Below, in pieces: positions 31,610 to 41,155 of a stretch of DNA of 64,000 nucleotides. The DNA is from Pseudomonas sp. RIT288 (lineage in GTDB: Bacteria; Pseudomonadota; Gammaproteobacteria; Pseudomonadales; Pseudomonadaceae): NCBI RefSeq assembly GCF_000631985.1, contig NZ_JFYN01000010.1, positions 52,577-116,576 on the forward strand, written 5' to 3'. Position 1 is the first letter of the stretch; each line of letters starts with the position of its first letter. The notes under the pieces were generated by a model, which worked only from the letters and a program-made list of their open reading frames with translations, was not told the origin of the DNA and searched no databases. Position numbers and translations under genes: made by a program.

Positions 31610-32121
31610 GCCGCTTTCAAACCCTGCAACCGTCGACCCTGAGCCGTGACGCTTTCGTCAAAGCCTTCGCCGACATCTACGAACATTCGCCATGGGTGGC
31701 CGAGAAGGCCTACGACCTGGGCGCGGACGCGTCGATCGACGAGATCGAAACCCTGCACCAGCGCATGAGCGATATCCTGTTGAGCGCCGATCACGCCAGT
31801 CAACTGGCACTGATCAACGCTCACCCGGACCTGGCCGGCAAAGCCGCCGTCCAGGGCCAGTTGACCGAAGCCAGCACCCATGAACAGGCTGGCGCCGGTA
31901 TTCACCAATGCACGGCCGAAGAGTTCCAGCGCTTCACCGAGCTGAACGACGCCTACAAGGCCAAGTTCAAGTTTCCCTTCATCATGGCGGTAAAAGGCAG
32001 CAACCGGCATCAGATCCTCGCGGCGTTCGAAACGCGCATTCACAACTCGGTCGACACCGAATTCAAATGCGCGCTGGCGGAGATCAACAAGATCGCCCTG
32101 TTCCGATTACTGACTCTCTAG
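31606..32121 (+). CDS. uraD: OHCU decarboxylase
   Basis: Decarboxylates 2-oxo-4-hydroxy-4-carboxy-5-ureidoimidazoline to S-allantoin. The protein has 171 residues from the ATG at 31606. Motifs: YEHSPWVAEKAY, INAHPDLAGKA with the catalytic His near 70, QAGAG, and FPFIMAVKGSNRHQIL. It is translationally coupled to puuE. With hiuH it removes unstable intermediates and keeps the product stereospecific. Confidence 0.95.
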   Translation: MSRFQTLQPSTLSRDAFVKAFADIYEHSPWVAEKAYDLGADASIDEIETLHQRMSDILLSADHASQLALINAHPDLAGKAAVQGQLTEASTHEQAGAGIHQCTAEEFQRFTELNDAYKAKFKFPFIMAVKGSNRHQILAAFETRIHNSVDTEFKCALAEINKIALFRLLTL

Positions 32122-32208
32122 CGAACTTGGCCCGAGCACCATCAAACGCGGAAGTGCCCAGGGCCCTGCAAGCATCCCAAGCCAACTAATTAAAGGCAGA
32201 CAAGAAGA

Positions 32209-33204
32209 ATGAAAGCTTACGCCGTACCTTTCGAGAAGTTCGTCAACCTGGCCGATGCCCGCCTGGGCACCAAAATCATCTCGGTCACCGATGACTGGTT
32301 CGCAGACGCCAATCGTCTGTTTCAGCCGACCCCGGCCGTGTGGAAGGAGGGTGTGTTCGACGACAACGGCAAGTGGATGGACGGCTGGGAATCGCGCCGC
32401 AAGCGCTTTGAAGGCTACGACAGCGCGGTGATCCGCCTGGGCGTACCGGGTTCGATCAAAGGCGTGGACATCGACACTTCATTCTTCACCGGCAACTACC
32501 CGCCATCGGCCTCGCTGGAAGCGTGCTTCCTGGCCTCGGGCGAGCCGGACGAAAACACCCAGTGGACTGAAGTGCTGTCGGCCGTCGAGCTGCAAGGCAA
32601 CAGCCACCACTACCACGAAATCAGCAACGACAAAGCGTTCAGCCACCTGCGCTTCAACATCTACCCGGATGGCGGCGTGGCCCGTCTGCGCGTTTACGGC
32701 ATCCCGTTCCGCGACTGGTCGGCGGTTGGCGACAACGAGCAAGTCGATCTGGCTGCAGCCCTCAACGGTGGCCGCGCCCTCGCCTGCTCCGACGAACACT
32801 TCGGCCGCATGAGCAACATCCTCAACCCGGGCCGTGGCATCAACATGGGCGACGGCTGGGAAACCGCACGTCGTCGCACCCCGGGCAATGACTGGGTGAT
32901 CGTCGCGCTGGGCCACCCGGGCGAGATCGAAAAAATCATCGTCGACACCCTGCACTTCAAGGGCAACTACCCGGACACCTGCTCGATTCAGGGCGCGTTC
33001 GTCAAGGGCGGCACCGACAGCCAGATCGAAACCCAGTCGCTGTTCTGGCGTGAACTGCTGCCGAGCCAGAAACTGGAAATGCACGCCGAACACACCTTCG
33101 TCGAGCAGATCAAGGCACTGGGCCCGATCACCCACATCCGTCTGAACGTGTTCCCGGATGGTGGTGTGAGTCGCCTGCGCGTTCTCGGCAAGGTCGCGAA
33201 GTAA
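32209..33204 (+). CDS. alc: Allantoicase
   Basis: Splits allantoate to ureidoglycolate and urea. The protein has 331 residues and is an internal duplication: [11 protein letters not shown] and [13 protein letters not shown] in the first half return as [11 protein letters not shown] and [13 protein letters not shown] in the second, each a galactose-binding-like beta sandwich. AGAAGA precedes the ATG. It follows uraD by 87 bp and is in the same direction. Confidence 0.95.
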   Translation: MKAYAVPFEKFVNLADARLGTKIISVTDDWFADANRLFQPTPAVWKEGVFDDNGKWMDGWESRRKRFEGYDSAVIRLGVPGSIKGVDIDTSFFTGNYPPSASLEACFLASGEPDENTQWTEVLSAVELQGNSHHYHEISNDKAFSHLRFNIYPDGGVARLRVYGIPFRDWSAVGDNEQVDLAAALNGGRALACSDEHFGRMSNILNPGRGINMGDGWETARRRTPGNDWVIVALGHPGEIEKIIVDTLHFKGNYPDTCSIQGAFVKGGTDSQIETQSLFWRELLPSQKLEMHAEHTFVEQIKALGPITHIRLNVFPDGGVSRLRVLGKVAK

Positions 33205-33212
33205 TGCTGAGC

Positions 33213-33300
33213 CTGTAGGAGCTGCCGCAGGCTGCGATCTCTTGATCTTGATCTTAAAAAACAACGTCAAAAGATCGCAGGCTTCGCCAGCTCCGACAGG
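33213..33300. repeat. REPIN-type inverted repeat, class B
   Basis: Arms TGTAGGAGCTGCCGCAGGCTGC and, after 43 bases, the inverse with changes (GCAGGCTTCGCCAGCTCCGACA). The right arm is degenerate. Confidence 0.7.
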
Positions 33301-33355
33301 GATCGCGCAAGACGCACTGACAAGTTGAACAACACAGAATTCGGAAAAGAACAGC

Positions 33356-33859
33356 ATGCGCACACTAACGATTGAACCGCTGACCAAAGAAGCCTTCGCC
33401 CCCTTCGGTGACGTGATCGAAACCGACGGCAGCGACCACTTCATGATCAACAACGGTTCGACCATGCGCTTCCACAAACTGGCGACGGTCGAAACCGCTA
33501 CGCCTGAGGACAACGCGATCATCAGCATCTTCCGCGCCGACGCGCAGGACATGCCGCTGACCGTGAGCATGCTGGAACGCCATCCGCTGGGCAGCCAGGC
33601 TTTCATTCCGTTGCTCGGCAACCCCTTTCTGATCGTGGTCGCGCCACTTGGCGATGAACCTGTATCAGGCTTGGTCCGCGCCTTCGTCACCAACGGCAGG
33701 CAGGGCATCAATTACCATCGCGGCGTCTGGCACCACCCGGTGCTGACGATCGAAAAGCGGGATGACTTCCTGGTGGTTGATCGCAGTGGCACAGGCAATA
33801 ACTGCGATGAGCATTTTTTCAAAGAGGATGAGCGTTTGATCCTCGCCCCCCACCAATAA
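33356..33859 (+). CDS. allA: Ureidoglycolate lyase
   Basis: Converts ureidoglycolate to glyoxylate and urea. The protein has 167 residues, a cupin-like fold with IEPLTKEAFAPFGDVIE at the N-terminus, MLERHPLGSQAFIPL near 77-91 and GINYHRGVWHHPVLTI near 119-134, the family's core. With this enzyme the path from urate to glyoxylate is complete in the cluster. Confidence 0.93.
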   Translation: MRTLTIEPLTKEAFAPFGDVIETDGSDHFMINNGSTMRFHKLATVETATPEDNAIISIFRADAQDMPLTVSMLERHPLGSQAFIPLLGNPFLIVVAPLGDEPVSGLVRAFVTNGRQGINYHRGVWHHPVLTIEKRDDFLVVDRSGTGNNCDEHFFKEDERLILAPHQ

Positions 33860-33910
33860 GAGAAGGTCTGATCACTCGACAACAAGAGTGACAGGCGAGA
33901 GGTAAAGACT

Positions 33911-35227
33911 GTGGAAGCACATCTGTTGGAATGGCTGAACCTGAGCGTGCGCTGGGTTCACATGATCACTGGCGTGGCCTGGATCGGCGCGTCGTTCTAC
34001 TTCGTCTGGCTGGAGAACAACCTCAACCGCGTCAACCCGAAAACCGGTCTGGCCGGTGATCTGTGGGCGATTCACGGCGGCGGTATCTATCACCTGGAAA
34101 AATACAAACTGGCCCCGCCGTCGATGCCGGAGAACCTGCACTGGTTCAAATGGGAAGCCTACTTCACCTGGATGTCGGGGATCGCGCTGCTGTGCGTGGT
34201 GTTCTACTCCAATCCCGTGCTCTACCTCGTGGCACCCGGCAGCGGCCTGACCGGCCCTGAAGGCGTGGCCATCGGCATCGGTTCGCTGATCGCCGGCTGG
34301 TTCATCTACGACTTCCTCTGCGACTCGGCCCTTGGCAAGAAACCGGCCCTGCTCGGCTTCATCCTGTTCGTGCTGATCATCGGCGCGGCGTATGGCTTCA
34401 GCAAGGTGTTCAGCGGTCGTGGTGCGTACCTGCACGTCGGCGCGATCATCGGCACCATCATGGTCGGCAACGTGTTCCGCATCATCATGCCGGCACAGCG
34501 TGCACTGGTCGCGGCCATCGCCGAGAACCGCACACCGGACCCGGCGCTGCCCGCCAAAGGCCTGCTGCGTTCGCGTCACAACAACTACTTCACCCTGCCG
34601 GTGCTGTTCATCATGATCAGCAACCACTTCCCGAGCACTTATGGCAGCCAGTACAACTGGTTGATCCTGGCCGGGATCGCGGTGTTGGCGGTGTTGGTGC
34701 GTCACTACTTCAACACCCGTCACGACAGCCACAAGTTTGCCTGGACCCTGCCCGTGGCAGCGGTGGGCATGATCAGTCTGGCTTACGTCACCGGCCCTGC
34801 GCCGATGTCGACCGCGCCGGACGTGGCCAAGGCACCCGCGAAAATCGAGTACCAGCCGCTGCCGGAAACGGCATTGGGCGGTGGCGCGAAACCGGCTGAA
34901 GCGGCGGCACCTGCAGCGCCAGCAGCAGCCCCTGCTGCGGCACCGGCGCAAGCATCCAACGCAGGTCCTGCGTTCGACAAGGTGCACAACGTGATCCAGG
35001 AACGCTGCGCGGTCTGCCATTCGGCCAAACCGACCAGCCCGTTGTTCAGCGCGGCGCCCGCCGGTGTGATGTTCGACACCCCCGAGCAGATCCGTCAGAA
35101 CGCGGCGCGGATCCAGGCGCAAGCCATCACCACACAGATCATGCCACTGGGCAACATCACTCAGATGACCCAGCAGGAACGTGACCTGATCGGTGCCTGG
35201 ATCGCGCAGGGAGCACAGACCAACTAA
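33911..35227 (+). CDS. puuD: Urate hydroxylase PuuD, membrane protein with C-terminal cytochrome c domain
   Basis: Oxidises urate to 5-hydroxyisourate. The protein has 438 residues from a GTG at 33911. Residues 1-300 hold about eight membrane segments with the PuuD signatures RWVHMITGVAWIGASFYFVWLEN and KWEAYFTWMSG. A linker rich in Ala and Pro (about 315-350) leads to a c-type cytochrome with the heme motif CAVCH near 369-373 and a Met ligand in QIMPLGN. The heme domain should pass electrons to the respiratory chain, so no H2O2 is made. Confidence 0.95.
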   Translation: MEAHLLEWLNLSVRWVHMITGVAWIGASFYFVWLENNLNRVNPKTGLAGDLWAIHGGGIYHLEKYKLAPPSMPENLHWFKWEAYFTWMSGIALLCVVFYSNPVLYLVAPGSGLTGPEGVAIGIGSLIAGWFIYDFLCDSALGKKPALLGFILFVLIIGAAYGFSKVFSGRGAYLHVGAIIGTIMVGNVFRIIMPAQRALVAAIAENRTPDPALPAKGLLRSRHNNYFTLPVLFIMISNHFPSTYGSQYNWLILAGIAVLAVLVRHYFNTRHDSHKFAWTLPVAAVGMISLAYVTGPAPMSTAPDVAKAPAKIEYQPLPETALGGGAKPAEAAAPAAPAAAPAAAPAQASNAGPAFDKVHNVIQERCAVCHSAKPTSPLFSAAPAGVMFDTPEQIRQNAARIQAQAITTQIMPLGNITQMTQQERDLIGAWIAQGAQTN

Positions 35228-35234
35228 GCCAGAC

Positions 35235-35260
35235 AAAAGCCTGTGTAAAAGCAGGCTTTT
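35235..35260 (+). terminator. Hairpin after puuD, possible terminator
   Basis: Stem AAAAGCCTG/CAGGCTTTT with a loop of 8. The T-run is short (TTTTG), so its strength is uncertain. A REPIN-like element follows at once. Confidence 0.5.
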
Positions 35261-35364
35261 GTGGCGAGGGAGCTTGCTCCCGCTGGGTCGCGAAGCGGCC
35301 CCTCTCTTTGCCTGAAGAACAGGGACTGCTGCGCAGTCCAGCGGGAGCAAGCTCCCTCGCCACA
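35260..35364. repeat. REP-type inverted repeat, class C
   Basis: Arms TGTGGCGAGGGAGCTTGCTC and its inverse at 35342-35364, separated by about 55 bases that hold a smaller palindrome (GGACTGCTGCGCAGTCC). A different family from the class A and B elements. Confidence 0.7.
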
Positions 35365-35464
35365 AACAAGCTCTGCAGCCACAAATATGAATGATGCAAA
35401 AGGACAGCTGTGAGCCACCCGGCAGCTGTTCAATCACAAGAATAAAAAAGATCCGAGGTGTTGC

Positions 35465-36823
35465 ATGTCCGAGCTGTCCAAAGCGCGCATCCCCGACGCA
35501 CCCGCCATTCAGCGTTTGCCCCTTTTGCAACTGATCCTGGTCGGTTTGCAACATGTTCTGCTGATGTACGGCGGTGCCATCGCGGTGCCGTTGATCATCG
35601 GACAGGCCGCTGGCCTGAGTCGTGAAGAAATTGCCTTCCTGATCAACGCCGACCTGCTGGTCGCCGGTATCGCCACCATCGTTCAGTCGCTCGGCATCGG
35701 CCCGATGGGCATCCGCATGCCGGTGATGATGGGCGCCAGTTTCGCGGCGGTTGGCAGCATGGTCGCCATGGCCGGCATGCCCGGCATCGGTCTGCAAGGG
35801 ATCTTCGGCGCGACCATCGCCGCCGGATTCTTCGGCATGCTCATCGCACCCTTCATGTCCAAGGTCGTACGTTTCTTCCCGCCTTTGGTGACTGGCACGG
35901 TCATCACCTCGATCGGTCTGTCGCTGTTCCCCGTGGCCGTTAACTGGGCCGGTGGCGGTGCCGCTGCGGCGCAATTCGGTTCGCCGATTTATCTGGCCAT
36001 CGCCGCTCTGGTACTGGCGACCATTCTGCTGATCCACCGCTTCATGCGCGGCTTCTGGGTCAATATTTCCGTGTTGATCGGCATGTGCCTGGGCTACGTG
36101 CTCTGCGGTGCGATCGGCATGGTCGACCTGAGCGGCATGGCCAGCGCGCCATGGGTTCAGTTCGTCACCCCGCTGCACTTCGGCATGCCGAAATTCGAAC
36201 TGGCGCCAATCCTGTCGATGTGCCTGGTGGTAGTGATCATCTTCGTCGAGTCCACCGGGATGTTCCTCGCGCTGGGCAAGATCACCGGTCAGGAAGTCTG
36301 CCCACGGATGCTGCGTCGCGGCCTGCTGTGCGATGCCGGCGCCTCGTTTGTGGCGGGTTTCTTCAACACCTTCACCCACTCCTCGTTCGCGCAGAACATC
36401 GGCCTGGTGCAGATGACCGGCGTGCGCTGCCGTTCGGTGACCATCGTTGCCGGCGGTTTGCTGATCGTGCTGAGCCTGCTGCCGAAAGCGGCGTTCCTCG
36501 TCGCATCGATTCCACCGGCAGTGCTGGGTGGAGCGGCGATTGCGATGTTCGGCATGGTCGCTGCGACCGGGATCAAGATTCTCCAGGAGGCCGATATCGG
36601 TGACCGTCGCAACCAACTGCTGGTAGCGGTGAGCATCGGCATGGGCCTGATCCCGGTGGTGCGTCCGGAGTTCTTCGCGCATCTGCCGCTGTGGATGAGT
36701 CCGATCACCCATAGCGGCATCGCCATGGCCACGCTCAGCGCGCTGACCCTGAACCTGCTGTTCAACATCCTCGGCGGCGCCGAACGCGCAGCGATCAACG
36801 ACTGCCACGCGCATCAGCACTAA
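35465..36823 (+). CDS. NCS2 urate/xanthine permease (UacT-like)
   Basis: The protein has 452 residues and about 14 membrane segments. It has NAT-family features: LVGLQHVLLMYGGAIAVPLIIG near 26-47, FVESTGMFLALGKITGQE near 261-278 and the signature QNIGLVQMTGVRCR near 313-326. Its place beside puuD makes urate or xanthine the likely substrate; uracil-type substrates are less likely. Confidence 0.9.
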   Translation: MSELSKARIPDAPAIQRLPLLQLILVGLQHVLLMYGGAIAVPLIIGQAAGLSREEIAFLINADLLVAGIATIVQSLGIGPMGIRMPVMMGASFAAVGSMVAMAGMPGIGLQGIFGATIAAGFFGMLIAPFMSKVVRFFPPLVTGTVITSIGLSLFPVAVNWAGGGAAAAQFGSPIYLAIAALVLATILLIHRFMRGFWVNISVLIGMCLGYVLCGAIGMVDLSGMASAPWVQFVTPLHFGMPKFELAPILSMCLVVVIIFVESTGMFLALGKITGQEVCPRMLRRGLLCDAGASFVAGFFNTFTHSSFAQNIGLVQMTGVRCRSVTIVAGGLLIVLSLLPKAAFLVASIPPAVLGGAAIAMFGMVAATGIKILQEADIGDRRNQLLVAVSIGMGLIPVVRPEFFAHLPLWMSPITHSGIAMATLSALTLNLLFNILGGAERAAINDCHAHQH

Positions 36824-36841
36824 AGCAACCCTTTATCCCCC

Positions 36842-36932
36842 TGTAGGAGTGAGCCTGCTCGCGATCGCGGTATGACATTCAACACATGAGTTGATTGAAA
36901 GAACGCTATCGCGAGCAGGCTCACTCCTACAG
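36842..36932. repeat. REPIN-type inverted repeat, class A
   Basis: Arms TGTAGGAGTGAGCCTGCTCG and its inverse, 42 bases apart, between the permease and the first outer-membrane channel gene. Confidence 0.8.
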
Positions 36933-36976
36933 GAAAAGCTCTGCGCCTCAACAATAAAAACAAGAGGGAGCAACCG

Positions 36977-37762
36977 ATGATTCGCACGCAAACCAACGTT
37001 CTGTTGAGTGGCGGCCTGCTGGCCGCGAGTCAGGCCATGGCCGGCGATTTACTGCTGTGGCAGACCAACAGCCTGAGCTACCTGTACGGCAAGAACTTCG
37101 CGATCAACCCGTCGATCCAGCAGACGGTGACGTTCGAACATGCCGACAAGTGGAAGTACGGCGACAACTTCCTGTTCGTCGACAAGATCTTCTACAACGG
37201 CCAGGAAGACCGCAACAAAGGCCCGCACACCTTCTACGGCGAATTCACCCCGCGCTTCTCGTTCGGCAAGATCTTTGACCGCAAGCTCGAGTTCGGCCCG
37301 ATCAAGGACGTGCTGCTGGCGATGACCTACGAGTACGGCGAAGGCGACAGCGAGGCTTACCTGATCGGCCCCGGCTTCGACCTGAAAGTGCCCGGTTTCA
37401 ACTACGTGACCCTGAACATCTTCCGCCGCCAGACCGAAGGCCCGCGCCCCGGCGACGGCGTCTGGCAGATTACCCCGGGCTGGTCGTACAGCGTGCCGCT
37501 GGGCAACTCCGACCTGCTGATCGACGGCTATCTGGACTGGGTCGTCGACAACGACCAGAACTCGCGCGGCACCTACCACGCCAACCTGCACATCAATCCG
37601 CAGATCAAATACGACCTCGGCAAAGCCCTCGGCTGGAGCCACAAGCAGCTGTATGTCGGCACCGAATACAGCTACTGGAAGAACAAATACGGCGTCGAAA
37701 GCAGCCGCAACCTCGACACCAACCAGAACACCGCCAGCCTGCTGGTAAAGGTGCACTTCTGA
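36977..37762 (+). CDS. Tsx-like nucleoside-channel outer membrane protein, copy 1
   Basis: The protein has 261 residues with a signal peptide of about 22 residues (cleavage after QAMA). The rest is a 12-strand beta barrel with alternating aromatic residues, WQTNSLSYLYGKNF, FEHADKWKYGDNFLFVD, GPIKDVLLAMTYEYGEGD, and a C-terminal Phe (KVHF) as outer-membrane insertion signal. Proteins of the OmpK/Tsx group let nucleosides through; here purines or ureides are likely. It shares most of its residues with the copy at 38136. Confidence 0.88.
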   Translation: MIRTQTNVLLSGGLLAASQAMAGDLLLWQTNSLSYLYGKNFAINPSIQQTVTFEHADKWKYGDNFLFVDKIFYNGQEDRNKGPHTFYGEFTPRFSFGKIFDRKLEFGPIKDVLLAMTYEYGEGDSEAYLIGPGFDLKVPGFNYVTLNIFRRQTEGPRPGDGVWQITPGWSYSVPLGNSDLLIDGYLDWVVDNDQNSRGTYHANLHINPQIKYDLGKALGWSHKQLYVGTEYSYWKNKYGVESSRNLDTNQNTASLLVKVHF

Positions 37763-38135
37763 GATGGCCCGCAACCGTGCCCCATACCTGTCGTCGGTGC
37801 TCTGTTGCGGGGCACTTGAGAGCTGGCCGAGGAGTCAGTATTCTCCGCGGCCTCTTGAATTCGGTCTAAAAAAAAGCCCGGATTTAATTCCTGACCGACG
37901 AGCCAACTTATCCCGGCCCCGGTCAGTACCGAGGCATCCCGAAAACACGCGCAATCGACTGTTTTTCAGCAGCCGAACGGGCGTTTTTTTGCTTTTCGAA
38001 AGCGTTGGCCCAGCTCTTGCTATCACCAGCGAAGCTGACCGATCGGATGACTTTTTCAGCGACGAAAAAAGGCGCCACACCAGAGCGCCGATCTTAAAAA
38101 AATAAACGTGGAACACCTACTTTGGGAGCAACCGA
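37763..38135 (+). promoter_or_regulatory. Leader between the two channel genes with a sigma-54-type promoter
   Basis: A 373-bp gap without a gene. At 38005-38021 TTGGCC-N5-CTTGCT has GG at 38007 and GC at 38019, the exact -24/-12 spacing of sigma-54 promoters, so transcription would start near 38032. Upstream are a 7-bp inverted repeat (GTGCCCC 37777, GGGGCAC 37809); downstream a hairpin GGCGC/GCGCC at 38071-38089 lies in the expected leader. The activator is unknown. Confidence 0.6.
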
Positions 38136-38921
38136 ATGAAACGTATGTGCACCAGCCTGATGCTTGCGGGATCGATGCTGGCCGGCGGCCAGGCCATGGC
38201 CGACGGCCTGCTGCAATGGCAGAACAACAGCCTGACCTACCTGTATGGCAAGGATTTCCAGGTCAACCCGCGCATCCAGCAGACCGTCACCTTCGAGCAC
38301 GCCGATGCGTGGAAGTACGGGGATAACTTCTTCTTCCTCGACAAGATCTTCTACAACGGTGGCAAGGACTTCAGCAACGGCCCGAACACCTACTACGGTG
38401 AGTTCAGCCCGCGCATCTCGCTGGGCAAAGTGCTCGACCAGAAGATTGAATTCGGCCCGATCAAAGACGTCCTGTTGGCGATGACTTACGAGTTCGGCGA
38501 AGGTGACACCGAGTCGTACCTGATCGGTCCGGGCTTCGACCTGGCGATCCCGGGCTTCGACTACTTCCAGTTGAACTTCTACCAGCGCCACACCCAAGGC
38601 GCTCGCGCCGGTGACAACGTCTGGCAGATCACCCCGGTCTGGTCCTACACCATCCCGGTCGGCAAGTCGGACATCCTGATCGACGGCTTCATGGACTGGG
38701 TCACCGACAACGACGTCAACAAAAAGGGCGAGTACCACGCCAACCTGCACTTCAACCCGCAGATCAAATACGACCTGGGCAAGGCGCTGAGTTTCGGCGA
38801 GAAGCAGTTGTATGTCGGTGTTGAATACGACTACTGGAAAGACAAGTACGGGATCGACGACACCGGTGCGTTCAAGACCAATCAGAGCACCACAAGCTTC
38901 CTGGTGAAGTTCCACTTCTGA
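38136..38921 (+). CDS. Tsx-like nucleoside-channel outer membrane protein, copy 2
   Basis: The protein has 261 residues, the same length as copy 1, and is a clear tandem paralogue: WQNNSLTYLYGKDF, FEHADAWKYGDNFFFLD, GPIKDVLLAMTYEFGEGD and a final KFHF. The signal peptide ends after QAMA. It has its own promoter region with a sigma-54-like element, which copy 1 lacks, so the two copies are likely regulated differently, perhaps by nitrogen supply. Confidence 0.88.
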   Translation: MKRMCTSLMLAGSMLAGGQAMADGLLQWQNNSLTYLYGKDFQVNPRIQQTVTFEHADAWKYGDNFFFLDKIFYNGGKDFSNGPNTYYGEFSPRISLGKVLDQKIEFGPIKDVLLAMTYEFGEGDTESYLIGPGFDLAIPGFDYFQLNFYQRHTQGARAGDNVWQITPVWSYTIPVGKSDILIDGFMDWVTDNDVNKKGEYHANLHFNPQIKYDLGKALSFGEKQLYVGVEYDYWKDKYGIDDTGAFKTNQSTTSFLVKFHF

Positions 38922-38930
38922 TCTTAAAAG

Positions 38931-38998
38931 CTTCGCGAGCAGGCTCGCTCCCACATTCGACCGAGTTCCAATGTGGGAGCGAGCCTGCTCGCGAAGGC
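38931..38998. repeat. REPIN-type inverted repeat, class A
   Basis: Arms CTTCGCGAGCAGGCTCGCTC and its inverse, with about 18 bases between. It separates the convergent channel and patatin genes and may help end both messages. Confidence 0.82.
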
Positions 38999-39011
38999 TT
39001 CACCGCAAATC

Positions 39012-40184
39012 TCAGACTGGAACCACCGACTCGGTGATCCCCAGAAACCGGCACAGCTCCTCACGCTTGGCCAACGCATCGCGCCGTCCCAGGTCGATCA
39101 GCTCGCTGCAATACCCTGCCTCGAACAGCAGATAACTCAGCACCCCCGCCCCACTGGTCTTGGTCGCCCCCGGCCCGCGCAAGAACAGACGCAACGCCGC
39201 GGGTAATTCCTGGCGATGTCGCGCCGCGATCTCGTCGATCGGCTGACTCGGCGAAATCACCAGCACCTCCACCGGCGCCACGCCCAGCTCGCGGGTCGGA
39301 GTGCCCTCGGGCATCAGGCGACTGAACTGGTTGAGGCGCTGCAGCAACTCGATGTCGCTCTCCAGACTGTCAATGAACGTGCTGTTGAGCATGTGTCCGC
39401 CGATCTGCGCCAGCGTTGGTTGCTGACCGGTGTAGGCGCGCTCCAGAGGCTGCCGGGGATCAACACCACGCGGGTTGCCGCTGACGCCCACCACCAGCAC
39501 CCGACTTGCACCCAGGTGCAGCGCCGGGCTGATCGGTGCCGATTGGCGCACTGCGCCGTCACCGAAAAACTCCTCGCCGATTTTTACCGGGGCAAACAGC
39601 AACGGGATCGCCGAACTGGCCAGCAGGTGATCCACCGACAATTGCGCCGGCACGCCGATCCGCCGATGGCGCAACCACGCATCGATCTTGCCGCCGCCCT
39701 GATAGAAGGTCACCGCCTGCCCCGATTCGTAGCCGAACGCGGTCACCGCCACCGCATGCAATTGCTTGCGGGCGATGGATTCGGCGATGCCGGGCATGTG
39801 CAGTTTTTCATTGAGCAGCTCGCGCAGCGGCGAACTGTTGAGCAGCGCCACCGGCAGTTGCCGACCGATGCCGAGCAGGCTGTGGCTGACGAAGCGGCTG
39901 GCCTGACGGATCACCCCCGGCCAGTCGCTGCGCAGCACTCGATGGCTGCGAAAGCCCTGCCAGAACAGTGTGAGGCGTTCGATGGCCGCGCGAAAATCGC
40001 TGGCACCACTGGCGAGGCTGACCGCGTTGATCGCCCCGGCCGAAGTGCCGACGATCACCGGAAACGGATTGTCCGCGCCCAGCGGCAGCAATTCGGCAAT
40101 CGCCGCCAGCACCCCCACCTGATACGCCGCCCGAGCCCCGCCGCCGGAAAGAATCAAACCTGTGACCGGTTCAGCTGGGCTCAT
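39012..40184 (-). CDS. Patatin-like phospholipase
   Basis: The protein has 390 residues from the ATG at 40184 (MSPAEPVTG); a longer upstream reading is not needed. The patatin catalytic dyad is present: oxyanion hole GGGARAAYQVG near 12-22, nucleophile Ser in GTSAG near 46-50, and the Asp in DGAVRQSAPISPA near 205. It hydrolyses acyl esters of lipids, cytosolic or membrane-bound (no signal peptide). Substrate unknown. Confidence 0.88.
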   Translation of the reverse strand: MSPAEPVTGLILSGGGARAAYQVGVLAAIAELLPLGADNPFPVIVGTSAGAINAVSLASGASDFRAAIERLTLFWQGFRSHRVLRSDWPGVIRQASRFVSHSLLGIGRQLPVALLNSSPLRELLNEKLHMPGIAESIARKQLHAVAVTAFGYESGQAVTFYQGGGKIDAWLRHRRIGVPAQLSVDHLLASSAIPLLFAPVKIGEEFFGDGAVRQSAPISPALHLGASRVLVVGVSGNPRGVDPRQPLERAYTGQQPTLAQIGGHMLNSTFIDSLESDIELLQRLNQFSRLMPEGTPTRELGVAPVEVLVISPSQPIDEIAARHRQELPAALRLFLRGPGATKTSGAGVLSYLLFEAGYCSELIDLGRRDALAKREELCRFLGITESVVPV

Positions 40185-40219
40185 CGCAACGCTCCATGGT
40201 GCTTGAAAGGGTAAGTGAA

Positions 40220-41155
40220 TCAGCCGCGCCGTTTGGGATAAAGCTTCGGCTCGCCCGGTGGACGGCTCTTGAAGCGGCGGTGCGCCCACAAGTATTGCTC
40301 AGGGCAGGCGCGCAACGCACTTTCCACCCACTGGTTGATGCGGAGGCAGTCGGCCTCTTCGGTCTCGCCCGGGAAGTCTTCCAGCGGCGGATGGATCACC
40401 AGCCGGTAGCCGCTGCCATCCGCCAGACGTTCCTGAGTGAACGGCACCACCAGCGCTTTACCCAACCGGGCAAACTTGGTGGTCGCGGTCACGGTCGCCG
40501 CCTGAATGCCGAACAGCGGCACGAAGATGCTTTGCTTGGCGCCGTAGTCCTGATCCGGTGCGTACCAGATCGCCCGGCCCGAACGCAGCAGTTTGAGCAT
40601 GCCGCGCACGTCATCACGCTCCACCGCCAGCGAATCGAGATTGTGCCGCTCACGGCCCCGACGCTGGACGAAGTCGAATAACGGGTTTTTGTGTTCGCGG
40701 TACATGCCATCGATGGTGTGCTGCTGACCGAGCAGCGCCGCGCCGATCTCCAGGGTGGTGAAGTGCGCAGCCATGAGGATCACGCCCTTGCCTTCGCGCT
40801 GGGCGTTTTGCAGATGCTCCAGGCCTTCGAAGTGGGCCAGTTTGGCCAGACGCTCACGCGACCACCACCAACTCATCGCCATTTCAAAAAACGCGATGCC
40901 GGTGGAGGCGAAATTTTCCTTGAGCAGGCGCTTGCGCTCGGCGGCGGATTTTTCCGGGAAGCACAGCTCGAGATTGCGCTTGGCGATGCGCCGCCGGTCG
41001 CCGGCCACGCGATACATCAATGCGCCCAAAACACGACCGATCGTCAGTAAAACCGCATACGGCAACTGCACGACCAGCCACAACAGCCCCAGACCGCACC
41101 AGAGCGGCCAGAAGCGGGGAGAAAGAAAGGCTCTTCGAAAACGCGGGCGATCCAT
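40220..41155 (-). CDS. Lipid A biosynthesis acyltransferase (LpxL/HtrB family)
   Basis: Transfers a secondary acyl chain to the Kdo-lipid A precursor. The protein has 311 residues from the ATG at 41155, the usual length; the longer frame reaches into minC and is not used. An N-terminal membrane segment (LWCGLGLLWLVVQLPYAVLL) is followed by the catalytic H-x4-E motif in AAHFTTLEIG, then MYREHKNPLFD, and PDQDYG. It lies back to back with minC. Confidence 0.9.
   Translation of the reverse strand: MDRPRFRRAFLSPRFWPLWCGLGLLWLVVQLPYAVLLTIGRVLGALMYRVAGDRRRIAKRNLELCFPEKSAAERKRLLKENFASTGIAFFEMAMSWWWSRERLAKLAHFEGLEHLQNAQREGKGVILMAAHFTTLEIGAALLGQQHTIDGMYREHKNPLFDFVQRRGRERHNLDSLAVERDDVRGMLKLLRSGRAIWYAPDQDYGAKQSIFVPLFGIQAATVTATTKFARLGKALVVPFTQERLADGSGYRLVIHPPLEDFPGETEEADCLRINQWVESALRACPEQYLWAHRRFKSRPPGEPKLYPKRRG

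Noticed and set aside
33872..36820. 982-residue minus-strand frame opposite puuD and the urate permease
   Set aside because: It is a His/Gln/Arg-rich mirror of GC-rich genes on the plus strand, and the plus-strand genes are certain.
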